DNA of 64,000 nt, taken from contig NZ_LQNF01000003.1 in NCBI RefSeq assembly GCF_001618145.1, forward strand, positions 124,001 through 188,000, read 5' to 3'. This document shows, in pieces, positions 26,477-33,998 of the stretch. This DNA comes from Oceanobacillus damuensis (GTDB lineage: Bacteria; Bacillota; Bacilli; Bacillales; Amphibacillaceae). Below the pieces are notes generated by a model. The model was not told the origin of the DNA, did no database searches, and was given only the letters and a program-made list of their open reading frames with translations. Position 1 is the stretch's first letter. Each line of letters begins with the position of its first letter. The position numbers were made by a program, and so were the translations under genes.

Positions 26477-27355
26477 ATGAGAAAAAAATTATTATTTTTA
26501 ACAGTATTGCTAACCGTGTTAGTGCTGGCAGCATGTTCATCAAGTGATGAAACATCAAATGCGGCAAATGAGGAATCAGGAGATAAACCTGTCATTACCT
26601 TTGGTGTAACTCCATGGACAAGTACTGTACCACCAACAGAAGTAGCGAGCCTTATCTTGCAGGATATGGGATATGAAGTGGAACAAACGAGTGCAGATGC
26701 AGGTAACGTCTATATTGGACTTTCCCGAGGAGATATCGATGTGTTTATGGATGCATGGCTCCCGGCACATGAAGTTTATTTGGATAAATACAGTGAAAAC
26801 ATTGAAAGTGTTGCTGTTAGCTATGATGGAGCAGATGCAGGTTGGGTTGTCCCTACCTATATGGAAGATATAAATTCTATAGAAGATATCAAAGGGAATG
26901 AAGAACTGTTCAAAAACGAAATGTATTCCATTGAAGAAGGTGCAAGTGCAACTGGAATTATTGATGAAATGATTGCTGACTATGAACTTGACATAAACCA
27001 GGTGAATTCCTCAGAAGGAGGTATGATTGCACAGGCAATGCGCTTGATGCAGCAGGAAGAACCAGTAATTTTCTATGGATGGCGCCCACATACCATGTTC
27101 AATAAATTTGATTTGAAATTTGTTGAAGAAAATCGTGGCCACTTTAACAGTGCATCTGTTGAGGTTATCGCAAATAATGAACTAAAAGAGAATGCTCCAG
27201 ATGTGTATGAATTCCTAAGCAATTGGACGATTTCGATTGATGATGTGGAATATATGATCCAGCAGATTGAAGATGAAGGTCGTGATTCTGCCGAAGTAGC
27301 ACAGGAATGGATCGACAACAATCAGGATTTAGTAGATGAAATGCTTGGAGAGTAA
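26477..27355 (+). CDS. Glycine betaine/carnitine-binding lipoprotein
   Basis: A 292-residue substrate-binding protein. A lipobox LAAC puts the lipid anchor at Cys20. The OpuAC-type fold carries conserved tryptophans (PWTSTVPP near 48, DAWLPAHE near 93, YGWRPH near 201) that in relatives build the aromatic cage for trimethylammonium groups, fitting betaine or carnitine. It is 17 bp after the permease with GTGAGGAG before the ATG. It closes the cdhCAB-transporter operon. Confidence 0.92.
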   Translation: MRKKLLFLTVLLTVLVLAACSSSDETSNAANEESGDKPVITFGVTPWTSTVPPTEVASLILQDMGYEVEQTSADAGNVYIGLSRGDIDVFMDAWLPAHEVYLDKYSENIESVAVSYDGADAGWVVPTYMEDINSIEDIKGNEELFKNEMYSIEEGASATGIIDEMIADYELDINQVNSSEGGMIAQAMRLMQQEEPVIFYGWRPHTMFNKFDLKFVEENRGHFNSASVEVIANNELKENAPDVYEFLSNWTISIDDVEYMIQQIEDEGRDSAEVAQEWIDNNQDLVDEMLGE

Positions 27356-27372
27356 TCTTTAAAAGAAGGTGA

Positions 27373-27405
27373 TGGACATGTTGTAGCTTCAAGAGCTTCA
27401 ACGTG
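27373..27405 (+). terminator. Weak hairpin after carnitine operon
   Basis: GACATGTTGTAGCT pairs with AGCTTCAACGTGTC around TCAAG with one mismatch and one wobble; the T run is poor, so termination may be partial. Confidence 0.5.
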
Positions 27406-27499
27406 TCTATTCCTTTATCTTAGGCTTTTTTTGTAATGTTTGTTGCTTAATGGTAGTCGGGAGTTGATATAAAATGCGAAGTAAATTAAGTTTATTCGT

Positions 27500-27930
27500 G
27501 GAGATAAGTGCTCTTGCCGCCGTTCGGGATCGCTCTGGGCGGGTGCGCATCCTTAGGGCACGGCCTCAGCCCCGAAGAGAAAACCACTCTTCTGGTCTTC
27601 GGACACGTGCTTTTCCCGCAGGACAAGGAAAGCTTCGTCAGCTTTCACATCGCACGAAGGAAATTGATTTGTATTTCCGAGGAGTCACCGCCCGCCGCTC
27701 ACCCGGACTGGTGAAACTGTGTGTTGCTAGTTTAGCTATTGCACAGGTAGTAATTGAGAGTAATCTTCAAACAAGCTCGGGGGAATACACGGAGACTCCT
27801 ACGGGAAGAAAGGAATAGGTGAGACAACGTAGCGCTTTAGCGCAAGTTGGCTCACCAGCCGCCCGTGGAAAGCGCAGTGTATTTCCCCGAGCGGTCGCCG
27901 AAGACACCTTTCCCGCGTCACGGCTTATTC
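27500..27930. repeat. GC-rich palindromic repeat island (two juxtaposed elements)
   Basis: About 430 bp of markedly higher GC than its surroundings. The right element (27776-27893) has long inverted ends, CTCGGGGGAATACAC and GTGTATTTCCCCGAG. Inside them are nested arms GGTGAG...CTCACC and GTAGCGC-TTTA-GCGC, so the transcript would fold into a branched hairpin. The left element (about 27505-27700) contains CACGTGCTTTTCCCGCAGGA and related blocks. From memory, sequences of this style recur in many Bacillaceae genomes between genes. Frames inside it are not coding. It separates the carnitine operon from the CocE gene. Confidence 0.7.
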
Positions 27931-28069
27931 AAATCCAATTGTAATTAATTAAGTTACGTCGCAGTTAACATATTTTTTGTCATAAACAACAATTTCTTTG
28001 GTGAACGAGTAACCGCATCTCAAACTTTTAGAAAACAGCAATATTTAATAACAAGTGAGGGGTAGAACA

Positions 28070-29785
28070 ATGAATGAAACGAGTAAAAATGTCCAGATTA
28101 TTGTAGATCGAGAAGTTGCATGTACCCTGCGTGATGGAATAAAATTATATGCCAATATTTATCGGCCAAATGACGATGGTAAATATCCGGTTTTACTTAC
28201 GCGTCTTCCATATGATAAAAATCTTCCTAATTTTTCACACCGGTATATCGATCCTATTAGGCTTGCCATGAATGGGTATGTTGTAATCATCCAGGATGTA
28301 CGCGGAAGATTTGCTTCTGAGGGAGAATTTGAGCCATTTGTACAGGAGTTGAAAGATGGATATGACACGGTCGAGTGGGCAGCAGCACTACCATATGCCA
28401 ACGGTAAGGTCGGTATGTTCGGATTATCTTATTATGCTTTTACGCAATTGTATGCCTTGATGGAGCAACCACCATCTCTAAAAGCAATTTTTCCTGCTAT
28501 GACTGGTCATATATTTGGTGATGCTTTTAAACAGAGTGGTGTGCATATGCTGGCTTCCACAGAAACATGGGTATTGGATTCTGTTGCTGCTGATTATCTG
28601 AAGCGTAAACAGTCAGCTGAACAGTATGAACATACGATACAGGAGATTACGAATGATTTGGATAAGATGGATGAATGGCATGGATTCAAGCCTGTTAAAG
28701 AGTGGCCACCGGTCAAAAAGCATCCGGAACTTGTGGAGTTTTTCAGAAAATATCTGCATCAGGACTTCACAAAGGATGCTATGAAGCAATTCAGCTTCAA
28801 AGGGGATCCAAGTGAATTAGGTGTTCCGGCATATCATCTTGCTGGATGGTATGATAACTTTTTAGACGCTACAATCCGAAATTATGAATCGATGAAAGGA
28901 TCTGCCAATAATCAGAAATTGATTATCGGGCCATGGGGTCATGGCATGTTTCATTCTGAACTTGGCGAGCGTAATTTTGGCATTAACAGTTCAGGTAATT
29001 CCATAGAAGGAAAAGAAGATATAACAGGACTGCATATCAAATGGTTTGATTACTGGTTGAAAGCTGATTTCGAGCAGCTTCCTGAAGATGAGGATCCTGT
29101 GAAAATCTTTATCATGGGAGAAAATAAATGGCGTTCTGAAAAAACATGGCCGTTGGAGCGGACCGTCTATACACCGTACTATTTACATGAAAATGGATCA
29201 CTGTCTAAAAATGATCCAGCTGAAGAAGCACCGGATTCGTATGTTCATGATCCGAATCATCCTGTTCCAACTACTGGTGGTGGCGTATTATTTTACAATG
29301 GCAGAGGTGCTGGGCCACGTGATCAGAGCGAGTTGGAAAAACGGGATGATGTGCTTACTTATACATCAGAAGTCTTGGATACTCCTGTCGAAGTGACCGG
29401 TTGGATCAAGATGAAGCTTTGGGCTTCATACGATGCTCATGATACAGATTTTGTTGTAAAACTTATTGATGTTATGCCTGATGGAACTGCCTATAACCTG
29501 ACAGACGGTGTTATTAGGGCTAAATATCGCGGTGGTAATGGGGGTAATAATCATTTACCAGAGGAAATCGTTGAGTTGGATGTGGATATGTGGGCGACAA
29601 GCAACGTATTTTTACCTGGACATTCCATTCGAATTGAAATTTCATCAAGCAGTTTTCCACGATACGATGTGAATCCAGGAACAGGGAATACAACAATTGA
29701 TTCAACGGAAATGGTAACATCCAATCAAAAAATCTACCATGACCAAGAACACCCATCACATGTAATATTACCAATCATTAACTAG
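28070..29785 (+). CDS. CocE/NonD family alpha/beta hydrolase (Xaa-Pro peptidase-like)
   Basis: A 571-residue S15-type hydrolase. The N-terminal alpha/beta domain includes VIIQDVRGRFASEGEF (about 78-93) and the nucleophile motif FGLSYYAFTQ (Ser near 122). A helical cap lies at about 150-270, the catalytic His is probably in GPWGHGMF near 293, and a C-terminal jelly-roll domain (PepX_C, about 350-570) completes it. Relatives hydrolyse cocaine-type esters, glutaryl amides or X-Pro peptides. Cytoplasmic: no signal peptide. ATG 28070 has GTGAGGGG. The location after a carnitine operon suggests acyl-ester substrates, but this is speculative. The TAG stop is fused to repeat A6. Confidence 0.82.
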   Translation: MNETSKNVQIIVDREVACTLRDGIKLYANIYRPNDDGKYPVLLTRLPYDKNLPNFSHRYIDPIRLAMNGYVVIIQDVRGRFASEGEFEPFVQELKDGYDTVEWAAALPYANGKVGMFGLSYYAFTQLYALMEQPPSLKAIFPAMTGHIFGDAFKQSGVHMLASTETWVLDSVAADYLKRKQSAEQYEHTIQEITNDLDKMDEWHGFKPVKEWPPVKKHPELVEFFRKYLHQDFTKDAMKQFSFKGDPSELGVPAYHLAGWYDNFLDATIRNYESMKGSANNQKLIIGPWGHGMFHSELGERNFGINSSGNSIEGKEDITGLHIKWFDYWLKADFEQLPEDEDPVKIFIMGENKWRSEKTWPLERTVYTPYYLHENGSLSKNDPAEEAPDSYVHDPNHPVPTTGGGVLFYNGRGAGPRDQSELEKRDDVLTYTSEVLDTPVEVTGWIKMKLWASYDAHDTDFVVKLIDVMPDGTAYNLTDGVIRAKYRGGNGGNNHLPEEIVELDVDMWATSNVFLPGHSIRIEISSSSFPRYDVNPGTGNTTIDSTEMVTSNQKIYHDQEHPSHVILPIIN

Positions 29786-29851
29786 TGCCTGTCACTCCCC
29801 GAATTTTGTCGAAAACCGAACAGTGCCAGGCACCACCCGGATTTTGTCGAA
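29785..29851 (+). repeat. Dispersed repeat family A, copy 6 (doublet)
   Basis: Two units: GTGCCTGTCACTCCCCG...GTCGAA, then AACCGAACA, then GTGCCAGGCACCACCCGG...GTCGAA. The first G is the last base of the CocE stop codon. Confidence 0.85.
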
Positions 29852-29859
29852 TATTATTA

Positions 29860-29894
29860 AAGGGCAGGAAATCGTTAACAGATTTCCTGCCCTT
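29860..29894. terminator. Bidirectional hairpin terminator
   Basis: AAGGGCAGGAAATC pairs perfectly with GATTTCCTGCCCTT around GTTAACA, between convergent genes. Confidence 0.75.
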
Positions 29895-29960
29895 ATTCAT
29901 GTTTTGCCTACTTCCCAAAAAAAAGAGATTGTCCTTAGCTCGGGACAGGCAGTCACAACA

Positions 29961-30731
29961 TCAACTAAATATTTTCAGAAATCCCATCTCGAAGGAAACG
30001 ATCACGGCTGTGGTGAATCCAATCAGCATTACTAATGGAAAGAACCAATCTGTTTTCCTGATGGTAAATTGGCGGTAAAAGGTTCTGTCTTTATCCCCTG
30101 TAAATCCTTTCGATTCCATTGCCATCGCAGTTCTTTCGGCTTTACGAATTGCGCTTGCAAGCAGCGGAATGGAATAGCGTTTGTAATTATTCCATTTTTC
30201 CTTAATTGTTTTCGCCTGGTTCACCCCGCGCACACGATGTGCATCGTGAATAATTTTTATTTCGTCACGCATCATGGGCAGGAATCGATAGCCAGCCAAG
30301 ACAGCATAAGCAATTTTAGGCGGCAATCGCAATTGCTGCATCATGCTCAGAATAAAATGAGCAATGTTTGTTGTGAAAATAAACAGCAAGGACAGTGCTG
30401 CAACATTGAGCACCCTCAAGGAAAGTGCAAGAGCGGTAAGAATGGATTCCCTTGGGTATTCCATGCCAAATATCAGAAGAATATCATTTTTGTTTGCTGG
30501 TGCATCAGCAAAGATGACAGTCGTCCAAAGCATTCCAAAAGCAAAGATCATAAAAGGTATAAAATACAATACATATTTTTTCCATGCCACTTTCCCAAAT
30601 AAAAATGTAATGGATACTGTCCAAATCAGAAACAGCGACGGTGTAATAGGATCAAAAATTAATGCCAGCAGTACAACAAACAACAATATCGTCAATGCTT
30701 TTAAACTTGGATTAAGACGTTGTAGAAACAT
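29961..30731 (-). CDS. ykoC: Energy-coupling-factor transmembrane protein YkoC (thiamine precursor import)
   Basis: A 256-residue EcfT-type membrane subunit, matching the size of Bacillus YkoC. Several hydrophobic helices precede the two cytosolic coupling-helix motifs, AHRVRG (near 180) and ESKGF (near 220), that dock onto the ATPase. ATG 30731 lies inside the end of ykoD with GAGGAAG upstream; the longer frame from 30785 is within ykoD and is rejected. It is the last gene of the TPP-riboswitch operon. Confidence 0.9.
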   Translation of the reverse strand: MFLQRLNPSLKALTILLFVVLLALIFDPITPSLFLIWTVSITFLFGKVAWKKYVLYFIPFMIFAFGMLWTTVIFADAPANKNDILLIFGMEYPRESILTALALSLRVLNVAALSLLFIFTTNIAHFILSMMQQLRLPPKIAYAVLAGYRFLPMMRDEIKIIHDAHRVRGVNQAKTIKEKWNNYKRYSIPLLASAIRKAERTAMAMESKGFTGDKDRTFYRQFTIRKTDWFFPLVMLIGFTTAVIVSFEMGFLKIFS

Positions 30732-32370
30732 AATAAGCTTCCTCTTCACATATTTTTTGAATCTGGACCGAGACAGGGAGCTCAAGCTGCCATTCTTTTA
30801 ATTTTTCTGGAGTCATGTCCCATAACTTTTCCGGCGGGCAATCGGCGACAGGCGCTCCATTATTCATGACGATGACCCTCGTTGCATATTGGTCCACAAT
30901 TTCCATATCATGCGTGATCATTACAATTGTCGATCCTGATTGATGACGCTGCTGTAATAGGTGCATTAGCTCAGCATTTGAATGTGCATCCTGGCCGAAC
31001 GTAGGCTCATCGAGAAGCAGGAAGGATTGATCGTCCACTATCATCGTCGCAACGCTCAAGCGGCGTTTTTGCCCCTGGCTTAATGAGAAAGGATGTTCAT
31101 GCTTCAGCTCAAGCAGTTCACAAATTTCCAATATCAAATTGACTTTTTCTTCCATATTGTTTTCATTTTTTAGTTGCAAACTGAATGCAACCTCCTCAAA
31201 CACAGTATTCGTAATGAATTGATGCTCCGGATTTTGAAAAACATACCCAATTTCCTGGCGCAGAAGCGATTCTTTCCAATCCTTCAATGCTTTTCCCTTT
31301 ACCATGACACTTCCGGAAGAGGGCTTTTGAATGCCTGCAAGTATCCTGGAAAGAGAGGTTTTCCCACTGCCATTCGCTCCAACAATGGCGATAAATTCCC
31401 CGTCCCCGAACATGAGGGAGACATTGCTTATGATATCTCGTCTTTTTGTGGACCATGTGACATCATGTGTTTCAACAATCGTATCTGCCGTATATGCTGC
31501 TGTGCGTTTCCTCGGTTGTGGTTTTACATTAACTAATGTGGAAGCGAACTTGGAAAATTCCTCAACGGTGAGTGGAAGCTCCTCCAAGTCCGGCTGGCTA
31601 TTTAATAAATACTGTGCCGTTTTTGGCAGCCAGATGCCTTGTTCCATCAATTGCAGACGATTTCTGCGTATTGCATGGCGTAATGAACCATCATAAAAGA
31701 TTTCGCCTTGGCGATTCAGCAGGAGGCATCTTTCCGCTAAATCGGTCCAGCCTTCCAGCTTATGCTCAATAATGATCAGCCCAAAGGGAATTTTCCCCTG
31801 CAAATTTTTGATTGTTTCAATTAAATCTTTTGTTGCAATGGGATCCAAATTGGCAGTAGGCTCATCCAAAATAAGCAGGGATGGCTCCAAGGCAAGTATG
31901 CATGCAAGGGCAAGTTTTTGCTTTTGACCGCCAGATAATGATGCAATGGCAGATTCTTTGTATTCCTGCATGTGAACCAGTGAGAGGGCAGCATCAATTT
32001 TTGCTGACATCTCTTCAAATTCTTCACCGATATTTTCCAACCCAAACGCTACTTCATCTTCAACAGTAAGCATGCAAAACTGTGTTTCCGGATCCTGAAA
32101 AACAACTCCGACCTGTCTGCTTAGTTCACCTGGTCGGTAATCGGTTGTTCTTTTACCATCGATAAAAATGTCGCCTTCCATCTCACCATCCAATTCACGG
32201 GGGAACAGCCCGTTTAAACAGGAAGTTAATGTGCTTTTTCCACTTCCGCTTGGGCCAAGTAATAAGACACTTTCACCAGGATTTAGCTTGAAGCTAATAT
32301 TGGATAGAATATTGCTTTGACTCGTTTCAAAACGTAAGCAAAGCCCGTTTACTTCCACAAATGGTTTCAT
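30712..32370 (-). CDS. ykoD: Double-domain ECF ATPase YkoD
   Basis: A 552-residue fusion of two ABC ATPase domains: the first has Walker A LGPSGSGKST (about 34-43) and signature LSGGQKQK; the second has VGANGSGKTS (about 330) and LSQGQKRR. One protein thus supplies both ATPase sites of the importer. The start overlaps the ykoE end by four bases, and ykoC begins inside its 3' end. Together with YkoE it powers uptake of the hydroxymethylpyrimidine moiety of thiamine. Confidence 0.93.
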   Translation of the reverse strand: MKPFVEVNGLCLRFETSQSNILSNISFKLNPGESVLLLGPSGSGKSTLTSCLNGLFPRELDGEMEGDIFIDGKRTTDYRPGELSRQVGVVFQDPETQFCMLTVEDEVAFGLENIGEEFEEMSAKIDAALSLVHMQEYKESAIASLSGGQKQKLALACILALEPSLLILDEPTANLDPIATKDLIETIKNLQGKIPFGLIIIEHKLEGWTDLAERCLLLNRQGEIFYDGSLRHAIRRNRLQLMEQGIWLPKTAQYLLNSQPDLEELPLTVEEFSKFASTLVNVKPQPRKRTAAYTADTIVETHDVTWSTKRRDIISNVSLMFGDGEFIAIVGANGSGKTSLSRILAGIQKPSSGSVMVKGKALKDWKESLLRQEIGYVFQNPEHQFITNTVFEEVAFSLQLKNENNMEEKVNLILEICELLELKHEHPFSLSQGQKRRLSVATMIVDDQSFLLLDEPTFGQDAHSNAELMHLLQQRHQSGSTIVMITHDMEIVDQYATRVIVMNNGAPVADCPPEKLWDMTPEKLKEWQLELPVSVQIQKICEEEAYYVSTTS

Positions 32371-32945
32371 GCCGCATTCTTCTTTCGGTATTCTTTTCCT
32401 AATGCAAAGCTTGACAGGACACCAGTTTGTGCCAGCCCATCACTCAATGCTTTACCAAGCAGTCCTGCAATCAATGCCCCACTGATCATACGGACAATGA
32501 ACATGGCGGTCACATAGCCAGGTGCAAGTGCCGCATAACCACTCATGAAATATCCATAGATAAAACTAGTCACTGCGGAACCGACACCGGCAGCCATCAG
32601 TATCCATACGGAATAATTTTTCCAGCGGGTTGCAGCAAATGCAGCTTCCGCACCTAGTCCCTGAACCATCCCGGTAACGATGAGCATTGGTCCTATTGCA
32701 TTCCCAATTAATACTTCAACCATTGCCGCAATCGTTTCGGATAGAAATGCGGCTCCAGGTTTCCGAATGATATAGGCTGCAATAATGGAAACGATGAACC
32801 AAATACCAAAAATGAAATCATAACCAATTGGTCCAAAAAATCCGACCAGAACCCCGCCTAGAGGTAAAAATGCTAAGTAAACAACTCCAAAAACGACAGA
32901 TAGTGCTGCCATCACAACAATTTCCTTAAATCTCCAATTAGCCAT
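32367..32945 (-). CDS. ykoE: Substrate-specific (S) component YkoE
   Basis: A 192-residue hydrophobic protein with about five to six helices, the membrane substrate-binding subunit of the YkoEDC importer for hydroxymethylpyrimidine/thiamine. ATG 32945 is eight bases from AAAGGAGA; the annotated longer start at 32954 would sit on the ribosome site. It overlaps the end of ykoF by eight bases. Confidence 0.9.
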   Translation of the reverse strand: MANWRFKEIVVMAALSVVFGVVYLAFLPLGGVLVGFFGPIGYDFIFGIWFIVSIIAAYIIRKPGAAFLSETIAAMVEVLIGNAIGPMLIVTGMVQGLGAEAAFAATRWKNYSVWILMAAGVGSAVTSFIYGYFMSGYAALAPGYVTAMFIVRMISGALIAGLLGKALSDGLAQTGVLSSFALGKEYRKKNAA

Positions 32946-33552
32946 TTGCTGCATCTCCTTTATGGGAAGGGCTGTTTGCTGAAATCGATAAGGTCATAAC
33001 GGTGTGACTTGATCCGCCTTCAACGGTTGCCTGGAAGACCTGTTCCAACCCATCAAAAATCGCTGTGGCCTCTCCATCCAGACGTGTTGAATAATGTGCC
33101 GGGGATACGGTAACATGTTTTTTCATTGCTTCAATCTGTCCATAGATCACATCCATATAATCTCCGCCGCCTAGTGGGTAAAGTGAAAATTTGGATGCGA
33201 CTGGTTGTTTGATGTCTTTTACACTTTCAAAATTTAGAGGTGTTTCATCCTCCGCCATGTATGCCTCGCCTTGGGAATCTCCAGGACACCCGAGGGAATA
33301 GGTTGCCTGAAATGCTACATGTTCTCCGGTTTTTGCTGCGTGAAGAAAGACTGCTTTTGTTACATCAAATACATGGACAAGCTTCCCTCTTACTGTTGTT
33401 GTAACGTCATCCGTTTTCATATGAACCTTGGAAGTATCGACTTCCTCAAGTGCACCCAGGATGATATCGATAAATTGATTGCTCATCGGGTGAATGGAAA
33501 AGCTTGCTCCTGCGATATCGCTTTTTGTACATGCTTGACTTTGATTGACCAT
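32938..33552 (-). CDS. ykoF: Thiamine/HMP-binding protein YkoF
   Basis: A 204-residue soluble protein with two tandem ferredoxin-like halves (SFSIHPMSNQFIDIILGALE and KFSLYPLGGGDYMDVIYGQI), the internal duplication known for YkoF, which binds thiamine and the HMP moiety. ATG 33552 has GAGGAGGAAATTT upstream. The frame is open to 33702, but that extension runs through the riboswitch terminator and is not translated. First gene of the operon. Confidence 0.92.
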   Translation of the reverse strand: MVNQSQACTKSDIAGASFSIHPMSNQFIDIILGALEEVDTSKVHMKTDDVTTTVRGKLVHVFDVTKAVFLHAAKTGEHVAFQATYSLGCPGDSQGEAYMAEDETPLNFESVKDIKQPVASKFSLYPLGGGDYMDVIYGQIEAMKKHVTVSPAHYSTRLDGEATAIFDGLEQVFQATVEGGSSHTVMTLSISANSPSHKGDAANG

Positions 33553-33580
33553 GTAAATTTCCTCCTCGTTAAATTTTTTG

Positions 33581-33617
33581 AATAAAAAAGACTGCATCCC
33601 GGGGGAATGCAGTCTTA
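33581..33617 (-). terminator. TPP riboswitch expression-platform terminator
   Basis: On the minus strand AAGACTGCATTCCC pairs with GGGATGCAGTCTT and is followed by TTTTT, between aptamer and ykoF. Confidence 0.88.
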
Positions 33618-33660
33618 TTGTAGGTATCTTTACTATTGCAAAAATGCAGATATACATGTC

Positions 33661-33757
33661 GACCGCACTTCCCCACGCTGGTATTATCCAGTTCGGGTGC
33701 AAAGGGTCAGAACAAAACAGTTCTTCTCAGCCGTTCAAACAGCTCCCCCAGCGCTAC
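33661..33757 (-). ncRNA. TPP (THI-box) riboswitch aptamer
   Basis: On the minus strand the conserved blocks occur in order: GCGCTGGGGGAGCTG, GAACGGCTGAGA, CTGACCCTTTGCACC, CGAACTGGATAATACCAGC and GTGGGGAAGTG. TPP binding favours the terminator and shuts off ykoFEDC, matching the thiamine-precursor role of the operon. Confidence 0.95.
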
Positions 33758-33828
33758 TAATTATGAAATTTTCTAATTATAGCCTAACACGATACATGAC
33801 CGATGTAAAGACAGCAGTGCCGACTGTA

Positions 33829-33895
33829 GTGCCTGTCACTTCCCGAATTATGTCGAAAACCGAACAGTGCCTGTCACTTCCCGGATTTTGTCGAA
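33829..33895 (+). repeat. Dispersed repeat family A, copy 7 (doublet)
   Basis: Two full units, GTGCCTGTCACTTCCCG...GTCGAA and, after AACCGAACA, GTGCCTGTCACTTCCCGG...GTCGAA, in the gap between divergent ykoF and the broken symporter. This copy does not point its GTGCC end at the nearest coding sequence start. Confidence 0.82.
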
Positions 33896-33998
33896 TGGCC
33901 AGTATGTTGCCACTGCCGGTTTCAGCTCCAATGAAAGCGGGTATAAAAGCCTATCTGATTTATTCAGTACACTACAAGGTAAAGGTGGGTGATTCAGC

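Noticed and set aside
27474-27818. 114-codon open frame in the GC-rich island
   Set aside because: It lies in palindromic repeat sequence, has Arg/Pro/Ser-biased composition, no ribosome site and no recognisable domain; openness follows from high GC.
33553-33702. 50-residue N-terminal extension of YkoF
   Set aside because: It reads through the riboswitch terminator and aptamer; ATG 33552 has a strong ribosome site and fits the family length.
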